In this document: piece after piece, positions 25,421-33,717 of the stretch
How the letters are laid out: each line of letters begins with the position of its first letter
Position numbering within the stretch: the stretch's first letter is position 1
Assembly (NCBI RefSeq): GCF_022803015.1
Contig: NZ_JAFKON010000001.1
Location: forward strand, 248,001-312,000
Direction of reading: 5' to 3'
Length of the DNA: 64,000 nt
Source of the DNA: Arthrobacter humicola
GTDB taxonomy: Bacteria; Actinomycetota; Actinomycetes; Actinomycetales; Micrococcaceae
Notes under the pieces: model-generated
Database searches by the model: none
The model's input: the letters and a program-made list of their open reading frames with translations, nothing else
Told to the model about the DNA's origin: nothing
Made by a program: the position numbers and the translations under genes

Positions 25421-26260
25421 ATGGTTCGCGTCCAGGACGGTGACGTTCAGGGGCATGCGCTTGGCTCGACGGAGGCGTCCGGCCAGGGCGTTGCGCACCC
25501 CGCGGGTCACCATGGTCGTCTTGGTCAGATACCGGAACTCGGCGGCGTCCGACGTTACGAGGTCCAGGAGAGGGCGAGCGGCGTCGTCAGGGGTCTGCCC
25601 CCACAGTCCGACGACGACCTGCAAGCCGCCCAGCCGATGCTCGTACCCGGGCTGGGACGTGACGTGCCCCAGCATGTCCGTCATCACCAGGCCAGGGTTC
25701 ATGCCATGCACCCGGACGCCGGTGCCCTTGGTCTCCAGCCGCAACGACTCGGTGAACTGGCGGACCCAGCGCTTGCTCGACGCATACGCGTTCTGCAGCG
25801 CCACCGGCCCCTGGTCGCCTCGGCCGTAGACGTTTACGAGATCGCCGCGGCCCTGGTCGAGGAACACGGGCAACGCCACCCTCGACCCGTGGAACGTGCC
25901 GAGGATGTTCGTGCGCACCACCCGGGTGAAGTCGTCGACCGGCGTGGACGCCGTCGGCCCGAAGACACCGGAAGCTCCGGCGTTGTTGACCCAGATGCCG
26001 AGCGTCCCGCGGCTAAGGGCCTCGTCGCGCAGGGCCTCGACGTCGGCCAGTTCACCGGTGTCGCACTGACGCCCGGATGCCGCGATCCCTTCCGCGTGCA
26101 GCCGCTCGACGGCGGCCTCGACGTCGGCGTCCGACCTGGACGCCAGCACCACCGTCGCACCGTGATGCCCCAGCAACCGGGCCATGGCCAACCCCAGGCC
26201 GCGCGTCGAGCCAGTCACGACTGCCACGCGACCGCGGAGCACATCTCGTCGCGAACCCAT
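25412..26260 (-). CDS. Short-chain dehydrogenase/reductase lacking the usual catalytic serine
   Basis: 282 residues from the ATG at 26260. The N-terminal NAD(P) site is 'VAVVTGSTRGLGLAMA', then 'IWVNNAGASG', and the active-site Tyr and Lys are in 'YASSK'. The strand that normally ends in Ser-Ser reads 'LVNVYGRGDQG', and the residue 13 before the Tyr is Gly. The classical catalytic serine is therefore absent. The C-terminal part is longer than in a minimal SDR, with a basic tail ('GRLRRAKRMPLNV'). The substrate is unknown. It stands alone on the minus strand, convergent with the dehydrogenase gene. It may use another residue or have reduced activity. Confidence 0.82.
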   Translation of the reverse strand: MGSRRDVLRGRVAVVTGSTRGLGLAMARLLGHHGATVVLASRSDADVEAAVERLHAEGIAASGRQCDTGELADVEALRDEALSRGTLGIWVNNAGASGVFGPTASTPVDDFTRVVRTNILGTFHGSRVALPVFLDQGRGDLVNVYGRGDQGPVALQNAYASSKRWVRQFTESLRLETKGTGVRVHGMNPGLVMTDMLGHVTSQPGYEHRLGGLQVVVGLWGQTPDDAARPLLDLVTSDAAEFRYLTKTTMVTRGVRNALAGRLRRAKRMPLNVTVLDANHKG

Positions 26261-26465
26261 GCTTCTCTCATACGCGCAGCGGCCGGGGAGAGCAAGAGGG
26301 CAGGCATGGTGACAGTTCCGAGGTGGTTGTCCGCCGGGTGGTTCCCCGGCGGCGCTGTTCCATCGCATCGGGGCAATTATCGAGGGTCTGTCGGGACGTC
26401 GCGGACGGATTTAGACTGAATCATTCCGCGACGCCGGCGGCGTCTGCCTCGGGCGGGGAGGAAGA

Positions 26466-26846
26466 TCAGCGGCCGCCTTGTCGCACGTAGTCGGCGGGAT
26501 CGTAGTGGATCCGGAGTGTCGAGATCTTGCCGTTGTCGAAGCGGAAGAACTCTGCGAGTCGGACAAGCCCGGCCGGCATGCGGGCGTCGTAGAGTATCGC
26601 GGAGCCATCTGCGCCGTGGACCTCTTGGATGATCTCGAGGTCCGACACTGTGGCGATGAAGCCTTTTACGCCTTGGCAGAATCCGGCGGCCCCTGTGCGC
26701 TTCCCTGCGATCGGACCTTCAAATTCGAGGTCGTCGACGAGCAAAGTGCGCAGCTCGCCGTCGGGGTCGAACGCTTCTATGCCGGCGGCCAGGATCCGGT
26801 AGTAGCGTTGGAGTACGTCTGGCGCAGCCTTGCTCAGCGGGGACAT
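26466..26846 (-). CDS. SnoaL/NTF2-like protein
   Basis: 126 residues from the ATG at 26846, chosen because an ideal AAGGAGGAG lies seven bases upstream. Longer in-frame starts have no such signal. The sequence fits the small alpha+beta cone fold of NTF2/SnoaL-like proteins. It opens with helices ('VLQRYYRILAAGIEAFDPDG'), then strands 'LRTLLVDDLEFEGPIAGKRTG' and 'RLAEFFRFDNGKISTLRIH', and finishes 'YDPADYV'. Such proteins are isomerases, hydrolases or ligand-binding accessories; nothing here tells which. It is on the same strand as the SDR gene and ~200 bases upstream of it. Confidence 0.78.
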   Translation of the reverse strand: MSPLSKAAPDVLQRYYRILAAGIEAFDPDGELRTLLVDDLEFEGPIAGKRTGAAGFCQGVKGFIATVSDLEIIQEVHGADGSAILYDARMPAGLVRLAEFFRFDNGKISTLRIHYDPADYVRQGGR

Positions 26847-27085
26847 CGGCAGCTCCTCCTTAAGATTGAAAACTTCAAGCTCTGCACATCGATGAGGCGG
26901 TGAACGCGGTTCAATTTGGACCGGATCGTCGCCGGTCAGGTTATATCCGTTGAGTACAGAAGTCACGACGTCGAGGAAGGCTTTCGCCGGGGCGTGGTAC
27001 TCGCCGTCGTTTCAGCGGCGTGGCGGGGCTACAGTCCCCGGAGCCGTTCAGGCGTTCTGCTGGTTCGCGGCCGTCAGCGTCTTGC

Positions 27086-28699
27086 CTAGAACTGGGTAGT
27101 GCCGCGCAGTCGGCGCGGGCGGCCGTCTGGGTCCATGAGAAGACGGCTCATCGGATCTGCCCAGAGGCGTTGGCGGGCCGACACCGGCTCTGGAGTGTGG
27201 TGGCGCGCGTGTCCGGCGGGGCGGGTGGAACGGCGGCCGGCTTCATGCCAGCGGTCGAGAGCGTCCGCGGTGGTGTTCCAAAGTTTGAGCCCGGCCGCCG
27301 GGTCGACGAGCTGGGGATCGTTCTGCTCCAGGCCCAGGTGTTCGGCCCAGAGTTGGAGCCGGAGCTCGTGGGCCAAAGGCCGGAAAGTGTCGCGGCTGTT
27401 GTCTGTGCCGGACGCCTCCCGGTTGTCGACAGTCGTGTCGAGTACGGCGCAGGTGAGCTCGCTGTCGTTGGTCCAGGACCGGCGGTTGAAGTTGTCTGAG
27501 CCGCAGGTGAACCAGGTGTCGTCGATGATGCAGATCTTGGCGTGGACATAGATCGGAGTTCCCGCGCGGTTCTCCAGGTCGAACACGCCGACCCTGTTGG
27601 GCGCAACCCTACGCAGCATGCTGATGGCATGCAGTTGCCCGATCCGGGCCGCCGGCCCTGCGAGAGGCCCGTCAGCGTCGGGGTAACGGGGTACGACGGC
27701 GATCACCTTCAGGTCGGGATTCCGGTCGAGGGCCTCCGCGATTCCGGCTGCGACCTCTTTCGACCACAGGTACTGGTCCTCGACGTAGATCAGCGAGCGG
27801 GCGTGGGCGAAAGCTTTCGTGTAGGCGCGGGCAATGCTGCGCTCCCCAACAGGCGCGAACGGAAACGGGGGACGCCTAACGCCGTAAGTGCGCAGCAGCT
27901 GCACGGAATGAGGACCCGCCGGTGGTGGCGGCGGAGCAGTGGCCGGGAGCGGTTCGGGGTGCCTGGGCATACGGGCCAGTCGTTGCAGCAGCATCCGGTA
28001 GGGGGTGTGACGGTCCAAGGGATGGGGGTCATTCCACCGTTCAGCGAACACTGCCAGCACATCTGCCACCACGGGGCCGCGCAGTTCGAGGGCGGCATCG
28101 TGCCATGGCGGTCGTTTACCGTACCGGGAATCCATGCTCACCGCTTGCGGGTCTCCCGCGTGGTCGGCGTCGTCCCGACGGCTGTGGGAAAGGTCGATCC
28201 CGCCAACGAACGCGACATCCAGCGACGGATTGTGACGACGGCGAATGACGAAGAGCTTCTGATGATGGGAGCCGAACACGCGTACACGCTGATCCAGCAG
28301 CACCTCTCCGCCGGCGTCGTTGACCTGACGGCTTAGGAGCTCATTGGAACGGCCGCTGATCGGGGCCGATACGCGCTCTCCATGGGATCTCCAGACAAGC
28401 CCCCGCACTTCCACTCCCTCACCGGCCAAGCCCGCGAGCACCTCGCCGATCGACGGTCCGTCCGCCAGCAGCCGCTCGTCGGCGTCGCCACGCCAGTCGG
28501 TGAACCACACGCGGTCTCCCGCCTGGAGCGCCGTCAACTCCTCATGCAGCCGGGCGAAGTAGGTCGCACCATGAACCAGGGGCCGCACGAGATTGCCCTC
28601 CGACCACGGCGGCGATCCGGCACCGCCCGCGTGTACGTCTGTGGCCAAATTTCCCCGCTCAGCGCGGCTCAGAAACCACGTACCAGCATCACTGTCCAC
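27086..28699 (-). CDS. Phospholipase D-like protein with one canonical and one altered HKD motif
   Basis: 537 residues. The GTG start is supported by AAGAAGGA. The N-terminal PLD domain carries 'SHHQKLFVIRR' followed by 'VAFVGGIDLSHSRRDD', and here the Asp of HxKx4D is replaced by Arg. The C-terminal domain has an intact 'HAKICIIDD' followed by 'CGSDNFNRRSW'. A Pro-rich linker (~255-275, 'PATAPPPPPAGPH') joins the halves. No signal peptide is seen. It would hydrolyse or transfer phosphodiester head groups if active. The replaced Asp may be a known variant in this subfamily. The ~50 C-terminal residues are basic. It stands alone, with no clear operon partner. Confidence 0.85.
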   Translation of the reverse strand: MDSDAGTWFLSRAERGNLATDVHAGGAGSPPWSEGNLVRPLVHGATYFARLHEELTALQAGDRVWFTDWRGDADERLLADGPSIGEVLAGLAGEGVEVRGLVWRSHGERVSAPISGRSNELLSRQVNDAGGEVLLDQRVRVFGSHHQKLFVIRRRHNPSLDVAFVGGIDLSHSRRDDADHAGDPQAVSMDSRYGKRPPWHDAALELRGPVVADVLAVFAERWNDPHPLDRHTPYRMLLQRLARMPRHPEPLPATAPPPPPAGPHSVQLLRTYGVRRPPFPFAPVGERSIARAYTKAFAHARSLIYVEDQYLWSKEVAAGIAEALDRNPDLKVIAVVPRYPDADGPLAGPAARIGQLHAISMLRRVAPNRVGVFDLENRAGTPIYVHAKICIIDDTWFTCGSDNFNRRSWTNDSELTCAVLDTTVDNREASGTDNSRDTFRPLAHELRLQLWAEHLGLEQNDPQLVDPAAGLKLWNTTADALDRWHEAGRRSTRPAGHARHHTPEPVSARQRLWADPMSRLLMDPDGRPRRLRGTTQF

Positions 28700-28881
28700 T
28701 CAGTCCTTCTTTCGGCGCCCGAACCCAGGGCACTAGTGTCCGGTCTTCAACGTAGCGACTGTGATGCCTAATGTCACCGACCGGGTCGTAAGCACCGGAT
28801 CAAACCCGCTCTCCGGCCCTACCGGGATGACGCTGGACGGCCTATCGTGGTCCTGACATAGCCCGAGGGAAAGGAACGACG

Positions 28882-29187
28882 ATGTTCACCCTGCAGATTA
28901 GCTATCCGGTCCGGGACTACGAGGCCTTTAAGAAGGTCTTCGACACCGATCCCGCAGGCCGAGCCGCCTCCGGCGCCCGGGCAGTCCGCTTGTTCCGGGA
29001 CACAGAGGACCAGAACAGTGTGGCCGTGCTCCTTGATTTCGACACCAGGGACGCCGCGACCGGCTTTCTGGAAAAGTTGCGCAGCCAGGTGTGGGACAAA
29101 CCTGAGGTGATCGGGCAGCTAATGACGGCAGCGCCGACAGCCAGGATTCTGGAAGAAGTGGCCCGCGAGGGGCAGGGCGCGGGCTGA
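28882..29187 (+). CDS. Small ferredoxin-like alpha+beta (ABM-type) protein, function unknown
   Basis: 101 residues, with a good ribosome site (GGGAAAGGAA) before the ATG. It begins 'MFTLQISYPVRDYEAFKKVF' and continues 'ARAVRLFRDTEDQNSVAVLLDF'. This matches the strand-helix-strand pattern of dimeric alpha/beta-barrel proteins of the antibiotic biosynthesis monooxygenase (ABM) type. No catalytic residues are evident, and many such proteins have no assigned role. It is monocistronic and cytosolic. Confidence 0.75.
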   Translation: MFTLQISYPVRDYEAFKKVFDTDPAGRAASGARAVRLFRDTEDQNSVAVLLDFDTRDAATGFLEKLRSQVWDKPEVIGQLMTAAPTARILEEVAREGQGAG

Positions 29188-29326
29188 CCGCTGAGAATCC
29201 TGCTCGCCTCGCGGTGGAACAAGAAACCGCTGCATCCCGTGGGTGCCAATGTTGGCTCTCGGGCAGGTTTGGGCGCTAAAAGAGCGTCGAGTTCAAAGCC
29301 CACCTAATGCCGGCCTGGAGCCCGCG

Positions 29327-29866
29327 TTATGCCTGCCGGGAGTATGAGGAACCCGAGGCCGTCCGTTCCAAGAGTCCGAAGTCGATCATGTAGCGGCGCA
29401 GCATTACGACGTCATCGCTATAACTGAGCAGTCGTTCATTAACCTGCTTTTCCGTTAGGTGTTCGCCCGGCTCTATAGTTTCGCTGACGATCCACGCCAG
29501 GAGCTCCCGCCGTTCCGTCATGTTGGCTGGATACCTCTCGATCCTCCCCAAGCGCATGAAGCGGGCCAATCCGGTCTGCGGCTGCCGCCGGGGTTGCTGC
29601 CTGAGGAGGTCGCGGAAGATCGCCTCGGGTGCCTCAAGGTCACTGGCGGCATTGCGTTCCACGAGTCCTGACTCAAGGAGGGCAGCGATAGCCCGGTTTC
29701 GCCGGTGGTCATTCAGGTCAGCAAGCACGTCGGGGAGCTCGGCGCCGAGCACTATTTGCGCGTAGGCGGTCCGAGCGTCCGTGTTAGCGAGGGCTGCCAC
29801 TACACGCCGCCAGTGCGGTCCACTCACCATCGTCGTTACCGTCACAGCGTTTTCCTCACTCTGCAT
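29327..29866 (-). CDS. DUF2087 domain protein (possible transcriptional regulator)
   Basis: 179 residues from the ATG at 29866, where GCGGGGGC sits a few bases upstream. A longer TTG start is less likely. Residues ~10-65 look like a winged-helix/ArsR-like unit ('VSGPHWRRVVAALANTDART'). The C-terminal ~70 residues match the DUF2087 pattern: 'GRIERYPANMTERRELL', then 'EHLTEKQVNERLLSYSDDV', then 'LRRYMIDFGLLER'. Proteins of this layout are treated as DNA-binding regulators, but targets are unknown. It stands alone, downstream of the DUF222/HNH gene on the same strand with a 121-base gap. Confidence 0.8.
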   Translation of the reverse strand: MQSEENAVTVTTMVSGPHWRRVVAALANTDARTAYAQIVLGAELPDVLADLNDHRRNRAIAALLESGLVERNAASDLEAPEAIFRDLLRQQPRRQPQTGLARFMRLGRIERYPANMTERRELLAWIVSETIEPGEHLTEKQVNERLLSYSDDVVMLRRYMIDFGLLERTASGSSYSRQA

Positions 29867-29987
29867 TTGCCCCCGCCTGTGCTGGTCACGGCAATTGGTC
29901 AACAGGCAAAATCGTAGTCCTGCGCGGGTGTGGCGGACAGGGCCTACAGACGGCAGGCTGATGGCCCGGACATTGACGGTTGGCTTT

Positions 29988-31649
29988 TCATGTGGGTTGA
30001 AGCAGGCGGTATTCCGGCACTGCGTCGGGAAATTGGTGTCCGGCCGTGAATGGGTGCCCGGCGGTGAATTGGTGCCAGTCCGGGAACGGGTCCGGGGGCA
30101 GGCCTGCGTCCGGATCCGCGGGCTGGCCTTGATCGGGGCCTGTGTCGGGGTCGGGTTCCGGGCGTGTGTCCGTGGCCTGGATGTGGGGCAGCCAGTCCTC
30201 GGGCCAGTGGGGTGGTTCCCAGTCCTGGTGTTCGCTGGGATAGTAGCGTCCGGACGGGGAGGTCCAGCCCGGCGGGTGGTCCCTGCTGGCCCGGTCCGGT
30301 GTCCAGGCGGAGGCGTGTTTAAGCCGGTGGTGTTTCGGGCAGGGCTGGCCGAGGTTCGAGATGCCGGTGGTGCCGCCGTCGGCCCAGGCCAGGAGGTGGT
30401 CTGCCTCGTTGTCCAGGGAGTGGTTGCCGCAGCCGGGGAACGGGCACCGGCCGTCGCGGAGCCGGAGCCAGTGGCGCTGGGCCGTCGTCAGCCGGTAGTT
30501 GGTCCGGCCGATTTCCAGCGGGGCACCGTCCCGCGGGTCGGTCAGGACCCGGGAGAAGGAACCGGCGCCGTCGGCGATCAGGCGGCGGGCCATCGACGGT
30601 GGGATCGGACCGTACCCGTCCAGGACGGCCGGTTCGTCGGTGGCGCCGAGCAGGGACAGGACCGGGACGGTGACCAGGACCTGCGCACGCGGGACCGGAA
30701 CAAGCCCACCTGCACCCGCCCCCGTGCCGCCGTCTGACTGTCCGCCGGTGGTGCCGCGGTCGGCCGTTCCGCCGTTTGTTCCGCCGCCGGGCGTGCCGTT
30801 GCTGAGGAGCCAGGTGGCGGTGATGTCGGCGCGGAGCTGGGCGAGGGTCCGGGCCTCGTGCGGGCCCTGGAGGGCGCGGGCGGCGGCGGTGGTCCGGTCC
30901 CAGATCCCGGCGGCGGTGTCGGCCGGGAGGTGGGCGGAGAGCCAGGCCATGCCGTCCCGGTCCGGGGTGTACTCGATCCGCCGGTCCGCGACGCTCCTGG
31001 TGTGGCGTTCCTCGATGCTGGCGGGGTGGTGGCGTTCGCGCCAGGCGCGGGCCTTGGCCCGGAACCGGGACGGAACGAGGTCCCCCGCGAGGCAGCCGCG
31101 GGCAGGGTTGGGCGCTTCGGGGTCCAGGAAGTGCGCCTCGAGCCCGGCCGTACCGGCCGCATCCAGGCTGCTGGTTTCGTCCACGATGGTCCGGGCGTGC
31201 TGCCAGGAGATCGTGCCGGCCTGCAGGGCGGCCAGGGTCAGCGGCAGCGCCGTCGTCAGGGCCCGGGATTCGGACAGCAGCGCCCCGGCGGCGCGTTCGC
31301 TGACGGTCAGGACACAGGCGACCTCGGCCACCAGTGCCATCGCTTGGGCGGCGCGGTCCCGCGGGGACGGCGCCGGCGGCGCCAGGAACCTGGTTGCCTG
31401 CGCGTAGTCGGCGGTCAGCCGCACCCTCAGCGCCGCGGTCCGGGCCTCCAGCCGGGCGACCTCGGCGAGCCCGTCCAGGCAACCGTCCGCCAGCCGCCGC
31501 AGCGGATCCGCGTCCGGCGAAGAATCGACGACCGCAGGATTGGCGTCGCTAGCGGCCGATCCGGCCAAGGCGGCAAGAGCGGCAACCGACGCCGCGACGG
31601 CTTCCACGGTCGCCCCGCTCTCCGCACTCAACACTGTCCTGCTCTCCAC
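29988..31649 (-). CDS. DUF222/HNH endonuclease (13E12-type repeat family)
   Basis: 553 residues with a GTG start. The N-terminal ~380 residues are the Ala/Leu-rich DUF222 region, with 'DPLRRLADGCLDGLAEVARL' and 'ISWQHARTIVDE'. The HNH domain follows at ~400-450, with 'CPFPGC', the catalytic 'EADHLLAWADGG' and 'PKHHRLKH'. A Gly/Thr-rich linker (~285-310) and a long Asp/Pro-rich tail with a near-repeat ('TAGHPFTAGHQF') flank the folded parts. This family is present in many copies in Arthrobacter-like and mycobacterial genomes, and its exact role is unsettled. It supports the actinobacterial assignment. Confidence 0.92.
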   Translation of the reverse strand: MESRTVLSAESGATVEAVAASVAALAALAGSAASDANPAVVDSSPDADPLRRLADGCLDGLAEVARLEARTAALRVRLTADYAQATRFLAPPAPSPRDRAAQAMALVAEVACVLTVSERAAGALLSESRALTTALPLTLAALQAGTISWQHARTIVDETSSLDAAGTAGLEAHFLDPEAPNPARGCLAGDLVPSRFRAKARAWRERHHPASIEERHTRSVADRRIEYTPDRDGMAWLSAHLPADTAAGIWDRTTAAARALQGPHEARTLAQLRADITATWLLSNGTPGGGTNGGTADRGTTGGQSDGGTGAGAGGLVPVPRAQVLVTVPVLSLLGATDEPAVLDGYGPIPPSMARRLIADGAGSFSRVLTDPRDGAPLEIGRTNYRLTTAQRHWLRLRDGRCPFPGCGNHSLDNEADHLLAWADGGTTGISNLGQPCPKHHRLKHASAWTPDRASRDHPPGWTSPSGRYYPSEHQDWEPPHWPEDWLPHIQATDTRPEPDPDTGPDQGQPADPDAGLPPDPFPDWHQFTAGHPFTAGHQFPDAVPEYRLLQPT

Positions 31650-31836
31650 ACTCAGATCATCTCAGGAGCCACCGACAATTTTTGATGAAACTGAAGTGAC
31701 CGAGCACCCGACAGTCCACTTCTGACAGCTGCCGGAAGAGCATCCAATGCCATCGGCGCGAGTGTTGAGTGTCGCACGTCTGCGTAGTAGCGTGACAAGA
31801 ACCGTCAATACGCGTAACACGGACTCGGGAGCGATC

Positions 31837-33666
31837 ATGGCATATATGACACGGGGGCTGGTGGCTGTCACGGCGGCCCTGGCATTGAGCGTGACGGGTG
31901 GCGCCGTCGCCGCCCCTGCGCACGCCGATCCGCGGGAGACCGCAAAGACGTCAACCGCCACCGGCTACGGCGGAGCGGTGAGCACCGTGGATCCGGAGGC
32001 ATCCGCAGCGGCGATCGAGGTCCTCCGCAAGGGCGGCAACGCAGCGGATGCCGCCGTCGCCGCAGCCGCGACCCTTGGCGTGACTGAGCCGTACAGTGCC
32101 GGGATTGGCGGCGGAGGCTACTTCGTGTTCTACGACGCGAAGACCGGCAAGGTGGGCACGATCGACGGCCGCGAGACCGCACCGGCCAGAATGCCGCACG
32201 ACGCGTTCATCGACCCAGCGACCGGCAAGCCCTTCAATTTCACGCCCGAGCTCGTCACAAGCGGCGTCTCCGTTGGCGTCCCCGGCACCCCGGCTACCTG
32301 GGCGCGTGCCCTGGACCGGTGGGGCACGTTGAGCCTCGGCGATGCCCTCAAGCCTGCCATCAAGGTGGCCACCCGTGGATTCGTGGTCGATAAGACGTTC
32401 CGCCAGCAGACCCTCGACAACAAAGCCCGGTTCGAGGCGTTTCCCTCGACCAGCAGCCTCTACCTCCCGGGCGGTGACGCCCCCGCCGTCGGCAGTGTCT
32501 TCCAGAACCACGACCTCGCCGAGACATACCGGCTCCTCGCGAAAAAGGGCACGGACGGCTTCTACGGCGGGCCGCTTGCGGCCGAGATCGCGGCCACGGT
32601 GCAGGCTCCGCCCAAGACTTCCAACACAAAGCTGCCCGTTCCGGCAGGCCACCTGACGACGGCGGATCTCGCCGCATACCGCGCCCTGGATCAGGCGCCC
32701 ACGCACGTGGACTACCGCGACCTGGACGTCTACGGCATGGCGCCCTCCAGCAGCGGCGGCACCACGGTGGGCGAGGCGCTGAACATCCTGGAGCCGTCCA
32801 ACCTGTCCGGGATGTCCACGCCGGGCGCCCTGCACCACTACCTCGAGGCCAGCGCGCTTGCCTTCGCGGACCGTGGCAAGTACGTGGGGGACCCCGCGTT
32901 CGTGAGCGTTCCCACCGCCGCGCTCACGGACCCGGTGTTCGGCAAGGAGCGCGCCTGCCAGATTGATCCGCTGCACGCGGCAGCGAAGCCGGTTGCGCCG
33001 GGGAACGTGTCCGCATACGACGGCGCGTGCCCGGCCGCGGCCGTCGCGCCCGCCGACGAGAAGGACACCGAAAACATCTCGACGACCAACCTGACCGTCG
33101 CGGACAAGTGGGGGAACGTGGTCGACTACACGCTCACGATCGAGCAGACCGGAGGGTCCGGCATGGTGGTCCCCGGCCGCGGCTTCCTGCTCAACAACGA
33201 GCTGACCGACTTCTCGACCGTCTACGACCCGGCCGACCCGAACCGGATCGAGCCGGGGAAGCGCCCGCGCTCGTCCATGTCGCCGACCATCATCCTCAAG
33301 GAGGGCAAGCCGTTCCTCGCCCTCGGCTCGCCCGGCGGATCGACCATCATCACAACCGTCCTGCAGACCATCCTGAACCGGGTGGACCTTGGCATGACCA
33401 TCTCCGGGGCGATCGCTGCACCGCGTGCCTCGCAACGGAATACGGCCAAGGTCACGGCCGAACCGGAGTTCATCGCCAAGTACGGCAGCCAGCTGGCACC
33501 GTTTGGCCATCAGTTCACCCCGTCTGGGGATGCGTTCACCTCGGCAGCGGAGATCGGCGCCGCGACCGCCATCGAGTTCCTGCCTGACGGCGGCATGGTC
33601 GCAGCCGCCGAGCCCGTGAGGCGCGGCGGGGGATCGGCGATGGCCGTTAGGGCGTCGCGGAGGTAG
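31837..33666 (+). CDS. ggt: Exported gamma-glutamyltransferase
   Basis: 609 residues from the ATG at 31837, chosen because a typical signal peptide follows at once (residues 1-30, cleavage near 'APAHA-D'). The enzyme is made as a precursor that cuts itself before a Thr nucleophile. Here the site is 'ENISTTNLTVAD' with T416; the next conserved His is Asn (N418). R112 in 'DGRETAPA' binds the glutamate carboxylate, and 'GRGFLLNNELTDFS' is the substrate-loop block. It hydrolyses or transfers the gamma-glutamyl group of glutathione and similar peptides outside the cell. It is convergent with an exported aminopeptidase gene, which could process the released dipeptides. Confidence 0.93.
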   Translation: MAYMTRGLVAVTAALALSVTGGAVAAPAHADPRETAKTSTATGYGGAVSTVDPEASAAAIEVLRKGGNAADAAVAAAATLGVTEPYSAGIGGGGYFVFYDAKTGKVGTIDGRETAPARMPHDAFIDPATGKPFNFTPELVTSGVSVGVPGTPATWARALDRWGTLSLGDALKPAIKVATRGFVVDKTFRQQTLDNKARFEAFPSTSSLYLPGGDAPAVGSVFQNHDLAETYRLLAKKGTDGFYGGPLAAEIAATVQAPPKTSNTKLPVPAGHLTTADLAAYRALDQAPTHVDYRDLDVYGMAPSSSGGTTVGEALNILEPSNLSGMSTPGALHHYLEASALAFADRGKYVGDPAFVSVPTAALTDPVFGKERACQIDPLHAAAKPVAPGNVSAYDGACPAAAVAPADEKDTENISTTNLTVADKWGNVVDYTLTIEQTGGSGMVVPGRGFLLNNELTDFSTVYDPADPNRIEPGKRPRSSMSPTIILKEGKPFLALGSPGGSTIITTVLQTILNRVDLGMTISGAIAAPRASQRNTAKVTAEPEFIAKYGSQLAPFGHQFTPSGDAFTSAAEIGAATAIEFLPDGGMVAAAEPVRRGGGSAMAVRASRR

Positions 33667-33679
33667 GGCGGATGCCGCC

Positions 33680-33698
33680 TGGCGCGGGTGTCGCGCCA
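33680..33698. terminator. Short GC hairpin between convergent genes
   Basis: TGGCGCG (33680-33686) pairs with CGCGCCA (33692-33698) around a five-base loop. It lies in the ~50-base gap between the gamma-glutamyltransferase and M1 peptidase genes. No T run follows, so it is a weak terminator candidate for both directions. Confidence 0.4.
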
Positions 33699-33717
33699 AG
33701 CCGGAAGTTCCTCACCA

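Noticed and set aside
31951..33699. A 582-codon frame antisense to gamma-glutamyltransferase
   Set aside because: The sense protein has a signal peptide, catalytic Thr and full family pattern; the antisense frame is a GC-bias shadow.
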